NCBI GenBank assembly: GCA_964392115.1 | Contig: CAYMOU010000012.1 | Span: forward strand, 1-35,224 | Origin: CAYXWM01 sp964392115 | GTDB lineage: Bacteria; Bacillota; Clostridia; Lachnospirales; WRBF01 | DNA: 35,224 nt | Reading direction: 5' to 3' | In this document: positions 15,042 through 24,436 of the stretch, piece by piece | How the letters are laid out: every line of letters begins with the position of its first letter | Numbering within the stretch: position 1 is the first letter of the stretch | Program-made: the position numbers and the translations under genes | The notes under the pieces: generated by a model | What the model was told of the DNA's origin: nothing | Database searches by the model: none | Seen by the model: only the letters and a program-made list of their open reading frames with translations

Positions 15042-15794
15042 ATGATATATTTTGTCGGTGCAGGACCCGGAGCGGTAGACCTGATCACGGTTCGAGGCAA
15101 AAATTTATTGGAAAAAGCCGACGTTGTAATTTACGCCGGCTCATTGGTCAATCCGGAACTGTTGAATTATTGCAAACCCGAATGTCTAACATACAATTCT
15201 GCCTCCATGACCTTGGAGGAAGTTATAGACGTAATGTTAAAAAATGACGGAGCCAACAAAACCATAATCCGCCTCCATACAGGAGACCCCTCGATTTACG
15301 GTGCTATCCGTGAACAAACAGATATACTGGATCAACATAAACTGCCTTACGAATGTGTGCCCGGGGTAAGCTCTTTCTTAGCCGCCGCCGCAAGCCTTAA
15401 AGCGGAATACACCCTGCCCAACGTAAGCCAAACGGTTATTCTTACCCGTATGGAAGGCCGCACTCCTGTACCGGAGGGTCAAGATATACGCTCTCTTGCT
15501 TCACACAACGCTACCATGATTATCTTCCTAAGTATGTCCATGCTGGACAAACTTTCCCAAGAACTTACGGCCGGTGGCTATTCGCCCGAAACCCCGGTAG
15601 GGATAGTCTACAAGGCAAGCTGGGCAGACGAAGAAATCATTCGCACAAATATAAAAAATATGGCACAAGACGCCGGCCACATTAAAAAAACCGCCCTTGT
15701 AACCGTTGGCGGATTTTTAGGCTCGGGGTACGACCGCTCCAAATTATATGATGCAACCTTTACCCACGAATTCCGAGAGGCAGTCCAAAAATGA
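15042..15794 (+). CDS. cbiF: Cobalt-precorrin-4 C11-methyltransferase
   Basis: 250 residues; adds the C-11 methyl in the anaerobic pathway. IYFVGAGPGAVDLITVRG at the N-terminus, LHTGDPSIYGAIREQ near 80-95, VPGVSSFLAAAA, and VSQTVILTRMEGRTPVPEGQ, a CbiF/CobM hallmark. I start at ATG 15042, eight bases after AAGGAG; the open frame extends upstream through the repeat but has no homology there. Its end overlaps cbiG by ATGA. Confidence 0.95.
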   Translation: MIYFVGAGPGAVDLITVRGKNLLEKADVVIYAGSLVNPELLNYCKPECLTYNSASMTLEEVIDVMLKNDGANKTIIRLHTGDPSIYGAIREQTDILDQHKLPYECVPGVSSFLAAAASLKAEYTLPNVSQTVILTRMEGRTPVPEGQDIRSLASHNATMIIFLSMSMLDKLSQELTAGGYSPETPVGIVYKASWADEEIIRTNIKNMAQDAGHIKKTALVTVGGFLGSGYDRSKLYDATFTHEFREAVQK

Positions 15795-16783
15795 AAATTG
15801 CCATAGTATCGTTTACAACCCAAGGTGCAGTAACCGTCAACAAAATAATGCACACCACAGACGATATTTTTTACACCTACAAAAAAGGCGAACAACCCTT
15901 ACGGCTTTGGGTGGCCCAAATGTTTAAAGCTTGCAACGCAATAATATTTGTGGGTGCCGCCGGTATAGCCATAAGGCTTATTAAAGACTTCATAGAATCA
16001 AAAGAAAGTGACCCGGCCGTTATAGTGGTGGACGAATTAGGTAAATTCACCATACCTATTCTTTCAGGGCATTTGGGCGGTGCAAATGCACTTGCCATAA
16101 AAATTTCAGCCTGTATTAACGCTACGCCGGTCATCACCACCGCAACGGACTTAAACAAAAAATTTGCGGCCGACCTATGGGCAAAGGAAAATAACTGCCT
16201 TATAGACGATATTACCAAGGTAAAGCATATTTCTGCCGCTGTTTTGGAGGACGAACAAGTGGGATTTTACAGCGATTTTCCCATAGACGGCAAACTTCCG
16301 TCCGGCCTGGAACTTGCAGAGCATGGTGAATTGGGTATTTGTGTCTCCGCTGATGCTACAAAGAAGCCCTTCGGTATAACCATGAACATAATCCCCAAAA
16401 TCGTAACCCTGGGCATAGGCTGCCGCAGAGATATTGATTTTCAAGTTTTCGAAACTGCCGTACTGGATATTCTGGCGAAAAGCAAAGTCTCCGTAAAATC
16501 AATTTCCGCAATTACTTCCATAGATTTAAAAAAGGACGAACGGTCTATTCTAACCTTCGCCGAAAAATACAACATTCCCTTCGTCACCTACTCGGCGGAG
16601 CGGTTAAACGCACTTTTGGGAAATTTCACAGCTTCGGAGTTTGTGAAAAATACCACCGGTGTGGATAATGTCTGCGAACGCAGTGCCCTGCTAAACAGCA
16701 CCGGGCGACTGATTCTGGGCAAAACCACCCAAAACGGTGTAGCCGCAGCACTTGCTATGGGACAGTGGAGGTGCATATTTTGA
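15791..16783 (+). CDS. cbiG: Cobalt-precorrin-5A hydrolase
   Basis: CbiG opens the delta-lactone of cobalt-precorrin-5A, releasing acetaldehyde. 330 residues. N-terminal domain with FVGAAGIAIRLIKDF and PILSGHLGGANALA. Linker region with VTTATDLNKKFAADLWA-type residues. C-terminal CbiG domain with VTLGIGCRRDIDF and ISAITSIDLKKDE. It starts within the ATGA overlap with cbiF. It ends at 16783, overlapping the TTG start of hemA. Confidence 0.93.
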   Translation: MKIAIVSFTTQGAVTVNKIMHTTDDIFYTYKKGEQPLRLWVAQMFKACNAIIFVGAAGIAIRLIKDFIESKESDPAVIVVDELGKFTIPILSGHLGGANALAIKISACINATPVITTATDLNKKFAADLWAKENNCLIDDITKVKHISAAVLEDEQVGFYSDFPIDGKLPSGLELAEHGELGICVSADATKKPFGITMNIIPKIVTLGIGCRRDIDFQVFETAVLDILAKSKVSVKSISAITSIDLKKDERSILTFAEKYNIPFVTYSAERLNALLGNFTASEFVKNTTGVDNVCERSALLNSTGRLILGKTTQNGVAAALAMGQWRCIF

Positions 16784-17790
16784 ATATAATCGTAGCCGGT
16801 TTGGACTATAAAATAGCGGATATAACCCGGCGTGAAGAAATGTCCTTCACAAAATCCGCCATGCAAGAAATATATACTAAATTATGCGAGAACCCCAATA
16901 TTTTCGGCTCGGTTATAATTTCCACCTGCAACCGCACCGAAATTTATATTTCTTGCAGTGATGATAAACAACTTAATCCTTTCGAAATTTTGGGCTACAA
17001 TCTCCAACATTACCTCTACCGAAACGACGAAGCTATTAACCATCTTTGCCAACTTGCCTGCGGCATCAAATCCCAAATTTGGGGTGAAGACCAAATAATC
17101 ACCCAGGTAAAGCAATCCATAGCCTTTGCCCGTGAATGCCGAGCAAGTGACAGCATTTTGGAAGTGCTGTTCCGTACCGCAATTACGGCGGCTAAAAAGG
17201 TAAAATCCCTTGTAGACATGAAAATCCCGGGTAACTCCATAGGACACAAAGCCCTTGAGGTCATAAAAAATCACAGCGAAACAATACAAGAAATTCTGGT
17301 TATAGGCAACGGCGAAATCGGCCGCTTGGTGTCTACCTTGCTTTTAGGCGCCGGCTACCGAGTAACTGTAACCTTACGCCACTACAAACACGGACAAAAC
17401 TTTGTACCCATCGGTGCAAATACCATAGATTATACCCACCGCTACCAATGTATGCAAAATTGCCACTGTGTAGTAAGCGCAACCCTAAGCCCTCACCACA
17501 CCGTTGAGCGTGGCGAACTTGAAAAATTACCGCATCACCCCAAACTTTTCATAGACCTTGCCGTACCCCGAGACATTGCCCCGGAAGTGGCTGAAATGAA
17601 CGGTGTAACCTGCTTTAACGTGGATAATATCTGTAAACAGGAAATAGAAAACAACCACAAGCAACAGCTTGTTAAAATAGACGCTATAATAGAAAAAAAT
17701 ATTCAAGACTTTCATAAATGGGTTTCATACAGAAATAATTTAACCGTGCCCAAGGTCAGCCCGAAAGAGGCCCGGGTTATGGCATATTAA
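16780..17790 (+). CDS. hemA: Glutamyl-tRNA reductase, C-terminally short
   Basis: NADPH-dependent reductase making glutamate-1-semialdehyde from glutamyl-tRNA. I start at TTG 16780 because GGAGGTG sits seven bases upstream and this yields MNIIVAGLDYKI, the normal family start. The catalytic Cys then falls at residue 50 (STCNRTE), its canonical position. QIWGEDQI replaces the usual ILGEPQI motif. The nucleotide motif is VIGNGEIGRL (about 176-185). At 336 residues it is about 80-100 short. It ends just after FHKWV, where the spinal helix and dimerisation domain should continue. The DNA after the stop shows no continuation in another frame. It may still work in a different oligomeric form. Confidence 0.9.
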   Translation: MNIIVAGLDYKIADITRREEMSFTKSAMQEIYTKLCENPNIFGSVIISTCNRTEIYISCSDDKQLNPFEILGYNLQHYLYRNDEAINHLCQLACGIKSQIWGEDQIITQVKQSIAFARECRASDSILEVLFRTAITAAKKVKSLVDMKIPGNSIGHKALEVIKNHSETIQEILVIGNGEIGRLVSTLLLGAGYRVTVTLRHYKHGQNFVPIGANTIDYTHRYQCMQNCHCVVSATLSPHHTVERGELEKLPHHPKLFIDLAVPRDIAPEVAEMNGVTCFNVDNICKQEIENNHKQQLVKIDAIIEKNIQDFHKWVSYRNNLTVPKVSPKEARVMAY

Positions 17791-17829
17791 TGCTTAATCC
17801 TCTGGATATATTTATGAATAACAAATATT

Positions 17830-17875
17830 AAAGTCTTTTTGAAGGGAGTTTCCCTTAAGGTCTTCTTAATCTTTA
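17830..17875 (+). repeat. Degenerate repeat unit B (hemA-cbiH gap)
   Basis: AAAGTCTTTTTGAA followed by GGGAGTTTCCCTTAAGGTCT matches the outer parts of the repeat at 14881 with its central hairpin missing. Looser relatives of the right part (TTTTCTCCTCAAGGTTTTAA near 24530; TTTTCCACAAGGTTTTA near 20698) occur in other gaps of the same operon. Confidence 0.45.
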
Positions 17876-17892
17876 ACAAGAAAGGACTTCAC

Positions 17893-18621
17893 ATGAAAAT
17901 TTACGTGGTAGGAATAGGCCCCGGAGACCCCATGTTTTTAACTCCTCAAGCTAGGCAAGCCATAGCTGACAGTGAGGTCATCGTTGGGTATAAATTATAT
18001 ATAGATTTATTGGGCGATTTAAGCGACGGCAAGGAACTTGTTGCTTCGTCCATGAAACGAGAAACGGAACGCTGTAAAATCGCCGTGGAAACAGCTTTGA
18101 AAGGTAAAACCGTTGCCGTTGTTTGCAGCGGAGACGCCGGAGTATACGGCATGGCAGGCTTGGTTTTGGAAATTGCAGAGCCACATCCGGATTTAGACAT
18201 AGAAATAATTCCCGGGGTTACTGCTGCCATCAGTGCCGCCGCAGTCTTAGGCTCACCCTTAACCAACGATTTTGCGGTGGTATCCCTAAGCGACTTGCTT
18301 ACACCTTGGGAAGTCATAGAAAAACGCCTTTCAAGTGCAAGCGCCGGCGATTTTGTAACCTGTCTGTACAACCCCGGCAGCAAAACTCGCACAGATTACC
18401 TGTCCCGAGCCTGTGAAATTATCCTGCAACACAAACCGGCAGAAACAGCCTGCGGCTTGGTTCAAAACATAGGCAGAGAAGGCGAATCCTCAAAAATCTG
18501 CACTTTGGCAGAACTGCAAAACTTCCCGGTGGATATGTTCACCCTTGTAATCATAGGCAACAGCCAAACCAAAGTCATCAACAACAGGCTTGTAACCCAA
18601 CGGGGTTATAAAAATGTGTAA
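17893..18621 (+). CDS. cbiH: Cobalt-precorrin-3 C17-methyltransferase (ring contraction)
   Basis: 242 residues; methylates C-17 and drives ring contraction. KIYVVGIGPGDPMFLTPQA, SSMKRETERCKIAVETA, VCSGDAGVYGMAGL, PGVTAAISAAAVLGSPLTND, and LYNPGSKTR are characteristic. ATG 17893 is preceded by AAAGGAC; a longer in-frame start at 17839 runs through repeat DNA and adds no conserved sequence. It overlaps the next gene by 8 bases. Confidence 0.95.
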   Translation: MKIYVVGIGPGDPMFLTPQARQAIADSEVIVGYKLYIDLLGDLSDGKELVASSMKRETERCKIAVETALKGKTVAVVCSGDAGVYGMAGLVLEIAEPHPDLDIEIIPGVTAAISAAAVLGSPLTNDFAVVSLSDLLTPWEVIEKRLSSASAGDFVTCLYNPGSKTRTDYLSRACEIILQHKPAETACGLVQNIGREGESSKICTLAELQNFPVDMFTLVIIGNSQTKVINNRLVTQRGYKNV

Positions 18622-19813
18622 TATATTGATTTTTGGCGGTACTTATGAGGGCAGACAGCTCTGCGAATATCTTTCCGAGAAAAATATTAAGCACAGCGTT
18701 TGCATAGCCACAGAGTACGGCAAACAGTTGTTAAACAGCACAAATTCACAAATTTTCGTGGGCAGACTAAACCGAGACGAAATGAAAGATTTCATCACCC
18801 ACGGGAATTTTACCTTAATAATCGACGCAACACACCCATACGCAACTGAAGTTACCCAAAACATTAAGTGGGCTTGTGAAAATTTAAACATACAATATAT
18901 AAGACTGCTTAGAGAATCTCAAAATTACGACAATGTTTTAACCTTTCCAACAGTGGAAACAACTGTGGATTATCTTAACACAACCCAAGGCAATGTTTTA
19001 CTGACTACAGGCAGTAAGGATTTACCCTTGTTCACTAAGGTCAACGGCTTTGAAAACCGTCTTTTCCCCAGAATTTTACCAACCCCGGAAGTCTTACAAT
19101 CCTGCGTGGAACTGGGCTACATGGGTAAAAATATTATCTGTATGCAAGGCCCTTTTTCCCACGAACTAAACCTTTCATTATTAAAGCAATTTAATTGCGG
19201 CTTTTTGGTGACCAAAGACACAGGAGAAGCCGGCGGTTTGGAAGCAAAAATTTCCGCCGCAAAAGAGGCCGGTGCCCAAGTTCTGCTTATTCAAAGGCCT
19301 ACAAAGGAAAGCGGCTACACCTTCCGCCAAGTTACCGAGCTTATACAATCCCGTACAGAGCAAAAACACGATTTTTTTCCCTTGTTTGTTTCCGTTAGAG
19401 AAGAAACCGTCTTGGTTGTGGGCGGCGGAGAAATTGCCCAAAGGCGAATTTTTACCCTGCTTAAATTTGCTTGCAAAATTAGGGTTGTGGCACCTAAAGT
19501 AACGGTTAAAATCCGTGATTTGGCTGACCGTGGCTTGATTGAATTAATCAACGAAGCCTATACAACCAAACACCTTGACGGAGCCTTCATGGCAATAGCC
19601 GCCACGGACAATCGAGAGATAAACCGTCAAATCGGTATTCAATCCAAAGAAAAAGGCTTGTGGGTTAGCGTTGCGGACTGCAAAGAGGAATGTAATTTTT
19701 ATTTTCCCGGCGTAATTACTCATGACCGCACGGTTATGGGGCTTACAAGCGGCGGTGAAAAAACCAAGGAGTTAAAGGCCTTTATTCAAAAGCTAAAGGA
19801 GGTTTTGGAGTGA
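18614..19813 (+). CDS. cbiJ: Fusion of cobalt-precorrin-6A reductase (CbiJ) and precorrin-2 dehydrogenase (SirC)
   Basis: 399 residues with two domains. Residues 1 to about 248 are CbiJ: NILIFGGTYEGRQL, IDATHPYATEVTQNI, LLTTGSKDL, VTKDTGEAGGLEAKI; it reduces cobalt-precorrin-6A. Residues about 255-399 are a SirC/Met8-type NAD-dependent dehydrogenase oxidising precorrin-2 to sirohydrochlorin: LVVGGGEIAQRRI, VVAPKV, AIAATDNREIN, VADCKEECNFYFPGV and LTSGGEKTKELKAF. The two reactions are separated by several steps, so the fusion is not a simple substrate handover. The frame is continuous and there is no internal ribosome site that I can see. A SirC domain is needed because CobA here lacks CysG-type dehydrogenase. 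Confidence 0.9.
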   Translation: MCNILIFGGTYEGRQLCEYLSEKNIKHSVCIATEYGKQLLNSTNSQIFVGRLNRDEMKDFITHGNFTLIIDATHPYATEVTQNIKWACENLNIQYIRLLRESQNYDNVLTFPTVETTVDYLNTTQGNVLLTTGSKDLPLFTKVNGFENRLFPRILPTPEVLQSCVELGYMGKNIICMQGPFSHELNLSLLKQFNCGFLVTKDTGEAGGLEAKISAAKEAGAQVLLIQRPTKESGYTFRQVTELIQSRTEQKHDFFPLFVSVREETVLVVGGGEIAQRRIFTLLKFACKIRVVAPKVTVKIRDLADRGLIELINEAYTTKHLDGAFMAIAATDNREINRQIGIQSKEKGLWVSVADCKEECNFYFPGVITHDRTVMGLTSGGEKTKELKAFIQKLKEVLE

Positions 19814-20682
19814 AAATAACAGTTGGAAGCCGAGAAAGCAAATTGGCTGTGGTACAGTCCGAATTGGTAATTGACGCCATAATTCGCTCCAACCCCGGCA
19901 TAGAGGTTGAATTGCTTACAATGAAAACCACCGGCGACATTATTCTTGACCGCACCTTGGATAAAATCGGCGGCAAGGGGCTGTTCGTTAAAGAACTGGA
20001 ACAGGCCCTTTTGGATCAGCGTGTGGATTTGGTGGTACATAGCTATAAAGACGTACCCATGTTGGTCAACCCTGTTATTCCCATAACAGCTGTATCGCTG
20101 CGGGAAGACCCTCGGGACGTTTTAATACTTCCATTAGGCAAAACGGAACTTGACCCTGAAAAACCCATAGGTTGCTCCAGCCAACGGAGAACCCTACAAT
20201 TAAAAGAACTCTACCCCGGCGCTTACATACAACCCGTTCGTGGTAATGTTCAAACCCGGCTGAAAAAACTTGACAGCGGCGAATATTCCGCCTTGGTACT
20301 AGCCTACGCCGGTATTAAACGCCTTAATCTGGAACACCGAATCAGCAGAGTTTTCGAAACCAACGAAATGATACCTGCCGCCTGTCAAGGCATACTGGCA
20401 ATTCAAACAAGAAGCGACTTCGATACAAGAATCCTTGCAGCTTTCCATTCCCTAGAAACCGAAATAATAGCAAATTGCGAACGCAGCTTCGTCAGAACCC
20501 TAAACGGCGGTTGCTCCGCCCCGGTAGCGGCATATGCGGAAATTATCAACGGAAAAATGAGCCTAACCGGTTACTTTATGAATGAAAAGGGTCTAATCTT
20601 CAAAAATAATATAGTCGGTTCTGTAGACGACGGCGAAATGTTGGGTAAGGAATTGGCACAATCTATGATTATTGATAAATAA
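19810..20682 (+). CDS. hemC: Porphobilinogen deaminase (hydroxymethylbilane synthase)
   Basis: 290 residues; polymerises four porphobilinogens. VGSRESKLAVVQSELV, the substrate loop VVHSYKDVP, GCSSQRRTLQLKELYPG, VRGNVQTRLKKLDSGEYSAL and the dipyrromethane cofactor Cys in NGGCSAPVAAYA. It starts with GTG 19810 inside the cbiJ stop region; AGGAGG lies ten bases upstream. The C-terminal domain 3 is somewhat short, as in other clostridial HemC. Confidence 0.95.
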   Translation: MKITVGSRESKLAVVQSELVIDAIIRSNPGIEVELLTMKTTGDIILDRTLDKIGGKGLFVKELEQALLDQRVDLVVHSYKDVPMLVNPVIPITAVSLREDPRDVLILPLGKTELDPEKPIGCSSQRRTLQLKELYPGAYIQPVRGNVQTRLKKLDSGEYSALVLAYAGIKRLNLEHRISRVFETNEMIPAACQGILAIQTRSDFDTRILAAFHSLETEIIANCERSFVRTLNGGCSAPVAAYAEIINGKMSLTGYFMNEKGLIFKNNIVGSVDDGEMLGKELAQSMIIDK

Positions 20683-20752
20683 GTTTTTATTATATAGTTT
20701 TCCACAAGGTTTTATTTTTTTAGTAAGACAACTCGCCTGGAAGGAGTAAATT

Positions 20753-22210
20753 ATGTACGAGCAAAAAGGAACTGTCTATCTGGTGGGTGCAGGCCCGGGC
20801 GACCCTAAACTGTTAACATTAAAAGCAACAGAACTGCTGCAAATTGCCGAAGTTATAGTCTACGACCGGCTAATAGGCCATGGCGTGCTTAATTTTTGCA
20901 ACCCCAAAGCCGAATACATCGACGTGGGCAAAAATTCCGGCAACCACCCGGTACCCCAAAACGAAATCAACAAAATCCTGCTGAACAAAGCCTTGGAAAA
21001 CAAAATCGTGGTGAGGCTGAAAGGCGGCGACTCCTTCCTTTTCGGCAGAGGCGGCGAGGAACTGGAACTGCTTGCGGAACACGGCGTTCCCTTCCAAGTA
21101 ATCCCCGGGGTAACCTCCGCCATAGCCGCTCCGGCCTATGCCGGCATACCCGTAACCCACCGCAAATTTTGTTCTTCTCTCCATATAATCACCGGCCACA
21201 CAAAAACCGATTCGGCCCTAGATTACGCCGCTCCGGCACAACTGGGCGGAACCTTGGTTTTCATGATGTCCGTAGCAAAAATAGGCGAAATATCACGTGG
21301 GCTGGTTGCTTCCGGCATGAGCCCGGAAACCCACTGTGCCTTGGTGGAAAACGGCACACACAGCAACCAACGCTCCTTTTTGGCAACCCTGCAAACCGCA
21401 GAGCAAACAGCGGCTGAAAACAACGTTACCTCTCCGGCCGTTTTCGTGGTGGGCGAGGTTTGCACATATATGACCGACTTTAACTGGTTCGAAACCCTAC
21501 CGCTGAAAGGCGCAAAAGTCCTGGTGACACGACCGAAAACCGTTGCCGGCAAACTTTCTGCGGAACTGAATGCTTTGGGCGCAAACGCCGTAGAATATCC
21601 CTGTATTAAAACCGTTTCCATGCCCTTCCGAGCCAAACTTGAGGACTACAACGTAATTACTTTCACCAGTGCCGTAGGAGTAAATATTTTCTTCGATTGG
21701 CTCTATGCGCAAGGTATGGACGGCAGAAGTTTGTACAACAAAAAAATAGCCGCCATAGGCTCCGAAACCGCAAAAGCCGTCAAACAATACGGCATCAACC
21801 CGGACATAGTCCCCGAAACTTACGACTGCATTCATCTGGGCGAACTGCTAAAGGACGAAAACAACATAGGGCTTTTCAGAGCAAAAAACGGCTCTCAAGA
21901 ACTGGTGGCTATTTTGGAAAAACACAACCGAAACTTCACCGATATTCCGGTTTACGAAACTCAATATATAAAAAATCCCGAGCTTACGCTTACCGACTAT
22001 GACTACGTTACATTTACCAGTGCAAGCTGTGTAACAGGGTTTGTTAATTCCGTGGGTGACCGGGATTTCAGCGGACTGCCGGCAATCTGTATAGGCAAAC
22101 AAACAGCCGCAGAGGCCGAAAAGTACGGCTTTAAGACCCATATTTCAGACAGGGCTACCATTACAAGCCTTAGGGACAAACTTGTGGAGGTGCATAAAAA
22201 TGGTGCATAG
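20753..22210 (+). CDS. cobA-hemD: Uroporphyrinogen-III C-methyltransferase / uroporphyrinogen-III synthase fusion
   Basis: 485 residues. N-terminal ~245 residues are CobA/SumT, which methylates uroporphyrinogen III at C-2 and C-7: YLVGAGPGDPKLLTLKA, VVRLKGGDSFLFGRGGEE, IPGVTSAIAAPAYAGIPVTH. From about 250 it is HemD, which closes and inverts ring D: LPLKGAKVLVTRPK, VITFTSAVGVNIFFDWL, AAIGSETAKAVKQYG and a final CIGKQTAAEAEKYGF. This fusion is common in Clostridia. AAGGAG precedes ATG 20753. It places uroporphyrinogen III directly into the corrin branch. It overlaps hemB by 11 bases. Confidence 0.95.
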   Translation: MYEQKGTVYLVGAGPGDPKLLTLKATELLQIAEVIVYDRLIGHGVLNFCNPKAEYIDVGKNSGNHPVPQNEINKILLNKALENKIVVRLKGGDSFLFGRGGEELELLAEHGVPFQVIPGVTSAIAAPAYAGIPVTHRKFCSSLHIITGHTKTDSALDYAAPAQLGGTLVFMMSVAKIGEISRGLVASGMSPETHCALVENGTHSNQRSFLATLQTAEQTAAENNVTSPAVFVVGEVCTYMTDFNWFETLPLKGAKVLVTRPKTVAGKLSAELNALGANAVEYPCIKTVSMPFRAKLEDYNVITFTSAVGVNIFFDWLYAQGMDGRSLYNKKIAAIGSETAKAVKQYGINPDIVPETYDCIHLGELLKDENNIGLFRAKNGSQELVAILEKHNRNFTDIPVYETQYIKNPELTLTDYDYVTFTSASCVTGFVNSVGDRDFSGLPAICIGKQTAAEAEKYGFKTHISDRATITSLRDKLVEVHKNGA

Positions 22211-23180
22211 ACCACGCAGGCTACGCCAAAACGGCTTAATTAGGGACCTAAGCCGTGAAACCCGAATATCTTCCGATTCCCTAATCCTTCCTGTATTTAT
22301 TAAGGAAGGAACTAATATCAAGAAAGAAATTCGCTCCCTAAACGGGCATTTTCACTACAGCCCTGACAGGTTAGAAGAAGCCATAGAACACGGTCTAACC
22401 GCCGGGGTGAAAAAATTTCTCCTGTTCGGTTTGCCGTCTGAAAAAGATGAAAGCGGCAGCGGTGCTTACGCCTCGGAGGGCGTTGTTCAACAGGGTTTGC
22501 AAAAAATCAAGCAAAAATACAAAGACCAAGTTCTGCTGATTACCGACGTTTGTATGTGCGAATACACATCCCATGGTCATTGCGGTATCCTTGACGGCAC
22601 AAGCGTAGACAACGACAGAACCCTTAATTTCCTAGCTAAAACAGCTCTTTCCCATGCACAGGCAGGAGCCGATATAGTGGCACCGTCTGATATGATGGAC
22701 GGCCGTGTTACGGCTATTCGCAATATGCTGGACGACCATAAATTTAAGCATATACCCATAATGTCCTATGCGGTTAAATATGCCTCAGGTTTTTACGGCC
22801 CTTTCAGAGAAGCCGCAGAATCAGCCCCTGAATTCGGCGACCGCAAGGGCTATCAAATGGATTATCACAACAAAAAAGAAGCCGTAAAAGAGGCTCTTTT
22901 GGATGTGGAACAGGGAGCTGATTTAATTATAGTAAAGCCGGCCCTGGCTTATCTGGACATAATCCAAAGCGTTTCCCAACAGGTTAACATTCCCGTGGCG
23001 GCTTACAGTGTAAGCGGAGAATACGCCATGTATAAGGCAGCGGCACAAATGGGGCTTATAGACGCTTATTCGGTGCTTTGCGAAATGTCCGTTGCCATGT
23101 TCCGTGCCGGGGCACAAATTTTAATAACCTATGCGGCTTGTGAACTTGCAAAGGCTATCAAAAAAGGAGATATAGGCTAA
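22200..23180 (+). CDS. hemB: Porphobilinogen synthase (delta-aminolevulinate dehydratase)
   Basis: 326 residues; condenses two aminolevulinates. RRLRQNGLIRDLSRET at the N-terminus. The zinc site is Cys-rich, DVCMCEYTSHGHCGIL, so it is the Zn-dependent type. The Schiff-base lysines are in SYAVKYASGFYGPFREA and IIVKPALAYLD. ATG 22200 follows GGAGGTG by 7 bases; an earlier in-frame GTG is rejected. It overlaps cobA-hemD and shares one base with hemL. Confidence 0.96.
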   Translation: MVHRPRRLRQNGLIRDLSRETRISSDSLILPVFIKEGTNIKKEIRSLNGHFHYSPDRLEEAIEHGLTAGVKKFLLFGLPSEKDESGSGAYASEGVVQQGLQKIKQKYKDQVLLITDVCMCEYTSHGHCGILDGTSVDNDRTLNFLAKTALSHAQAGADIVAPSDMMDGRVTAIRNMLDDHKFKHIPIMSYAVKYASGFYGPFREAAESAPEFGDRKGYQMDYHNKKEAVKEALLDVEQGADLIIVKPALAYLDIIQSVSQQVNIPVAAYSVSGEYAMYKAAAQMGLIDAYSVLCEMSVAMFRAGAQILITYAACELAKAIKKGDIG

Positions 23181-24436
23181 TGACAAAATCCGCTGAACTG
23201 TTTGAAAGGGCTAAAAAGGTCATTCCCGGCGGAGTAAACAGCCCTGTTAGGGCGTTTAACGCCGTGGGCGGCGAACCTCGTTTTATTAAATCCGCCAAAG
23301 GCTCTAAAATTTTTGATGAGGACGGCAATTCCTATTTGGATTTTGTAGCCGCTTGGGGCCCTATGATTTTGGGTCATGCCTACGAACCGGTAAACGAAGC
23401 CGTAACCAAGGCCGTAACCGACGGGCTGTGCTTCGGTACAGCAACCAAGCTTGAGGTTACCATGGCAGAACTTATGGTTGAAATGGTTAAACCTCTTGAA
23501 ACCGTCCGCATGGTAAACAGCGGCACAGAGGCTGTAATAAGTGCCGTTCGTTTGGCCAGGGGTTACACCGGCAGGGATAAAATCATCAAATTCGAAGGTT
23601 GCTATCACGGTCACGGAGACTCCATGCTGGTGAAGGCCGGTTCAGGGCTGTTGACCCATGGAACCCCGGACAGTGCCGGTGTACCGGCGGCCGTGGCTAA
23701 CGATACCCTTATTGCACAATACAACCGGTTGGAAAGCGTAGACCGGCTTTTCCAAGAAAATCCCGGCAAAATAGCCGCCGTAATTATAGAGCCGGTAGCG
23801 GCAAATATGGGCGTAGTTTTACCCAAAGACGGCTTTTTGGCTGAATTAAAAGCCCTCTGTCATAAAAATAACGCCCTGTTGATTTTCGACGAAGTAATCA
23901 CCGGGTTCAGATTGGCAAAAGGCGGAGCCCAAGAATATTTCGGCGTGGAGGCTGATATAGTCACCTACGGAAAAATCATAGGCGGCGGCTTACCCATAGG
24001 AGCATACGGCGGTAAAAAAGAAATCATGAAAAGTATTTCACCCCTTGGCCCGGTTTATCAAGCCGGTACATTATCCGGCAATCCCATTTGCATGACAGCC
24101 GGCATAGCTACCCTAACCGAATTAAACAACCGCCCGGAAATCTACGAACATATCAACGGTCTTGGTGCTTATCTGGCTGAAAATCTGCGTAAACATACAA
24201 AAAACACCGTAAATCAAATAGGATCGCTGTGCTGTATGTTCTGCACAGAGCAACCGGTTACGGACTATACCTCCGCCAAAACCTCTGACACAAAAAAATA
24301 CGCCGACTTTTTCAACTTCCTTTTAAATAAAGGAATCTACATGGCACCGGCTCAATTCGAGGCCATGTTTATAGGTTTGGCGCATACCAAAGAAGATATG
24401 GATTTTTTCACAGAAACCTGTGTTGACACGCTTTAG
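23180..24436 (+). CDS. hemL: Glutamate-1-semialdehyde 2,1-aminomutase
   Basis: 418 residues, PLP enzyme converting glutamate-1-semialdehyde to 5-aminolevulinate. VIPGGVNSPVRAFNAVGG, VNSGTEAVISAVRLARGYTGR, CYHGHGDSMLVKAGSG, IFDEVITGFR and the PLP lysine in TYGKIIGGGLPIGAYGG. The GVNSPVRAF start separates it from other class-III aminotransferases. It completes the C5 route with HemA. A 146-base gap follows. Confidence 0.96.
   Translation: MTKSAELFERAKKVIPGGVNSPVRAFNAVGGEPRFIKSAKGSKIFDEDGNSYLDFVAAWGPMILGHAYEPVNEAVTKAVTDGLCFGTATKLEVTMAELMVEMVKPLETVRMVNSGTEAVISAVRLARGYTGRDKIIKFEGCYHGHGDSMLVKAGSGLLTHGTPDSAGVPAAVANDTLIAQYNRLESVDRLFQENPGKIAAVIIEPVAANMGVVLPKDGFLAELKALCHKNNALLIFDEVITGFRLAKGGAQEYFGVEADIVTYGKIIGGGLPIGAYGGKKEIMKSISPLGPVYQAGTLSGNPICMTAGIATLTELNNRPEIYEHINGLGAYLAENLRKHTKNTVNQIGSLCCMFCTEQPVTDYTSAKTSDTKKYADFFNFLLNKGIYMAPAQFEAMFIGLAHTKEDMDFFTETCVDTL

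Noticed and set aside
17839..17892. N-terminal extension of cbiH
   Set aside because: Lies in the degenerate repeat; family proteins begin at the KIYVVGIGPGDP block at 17893.
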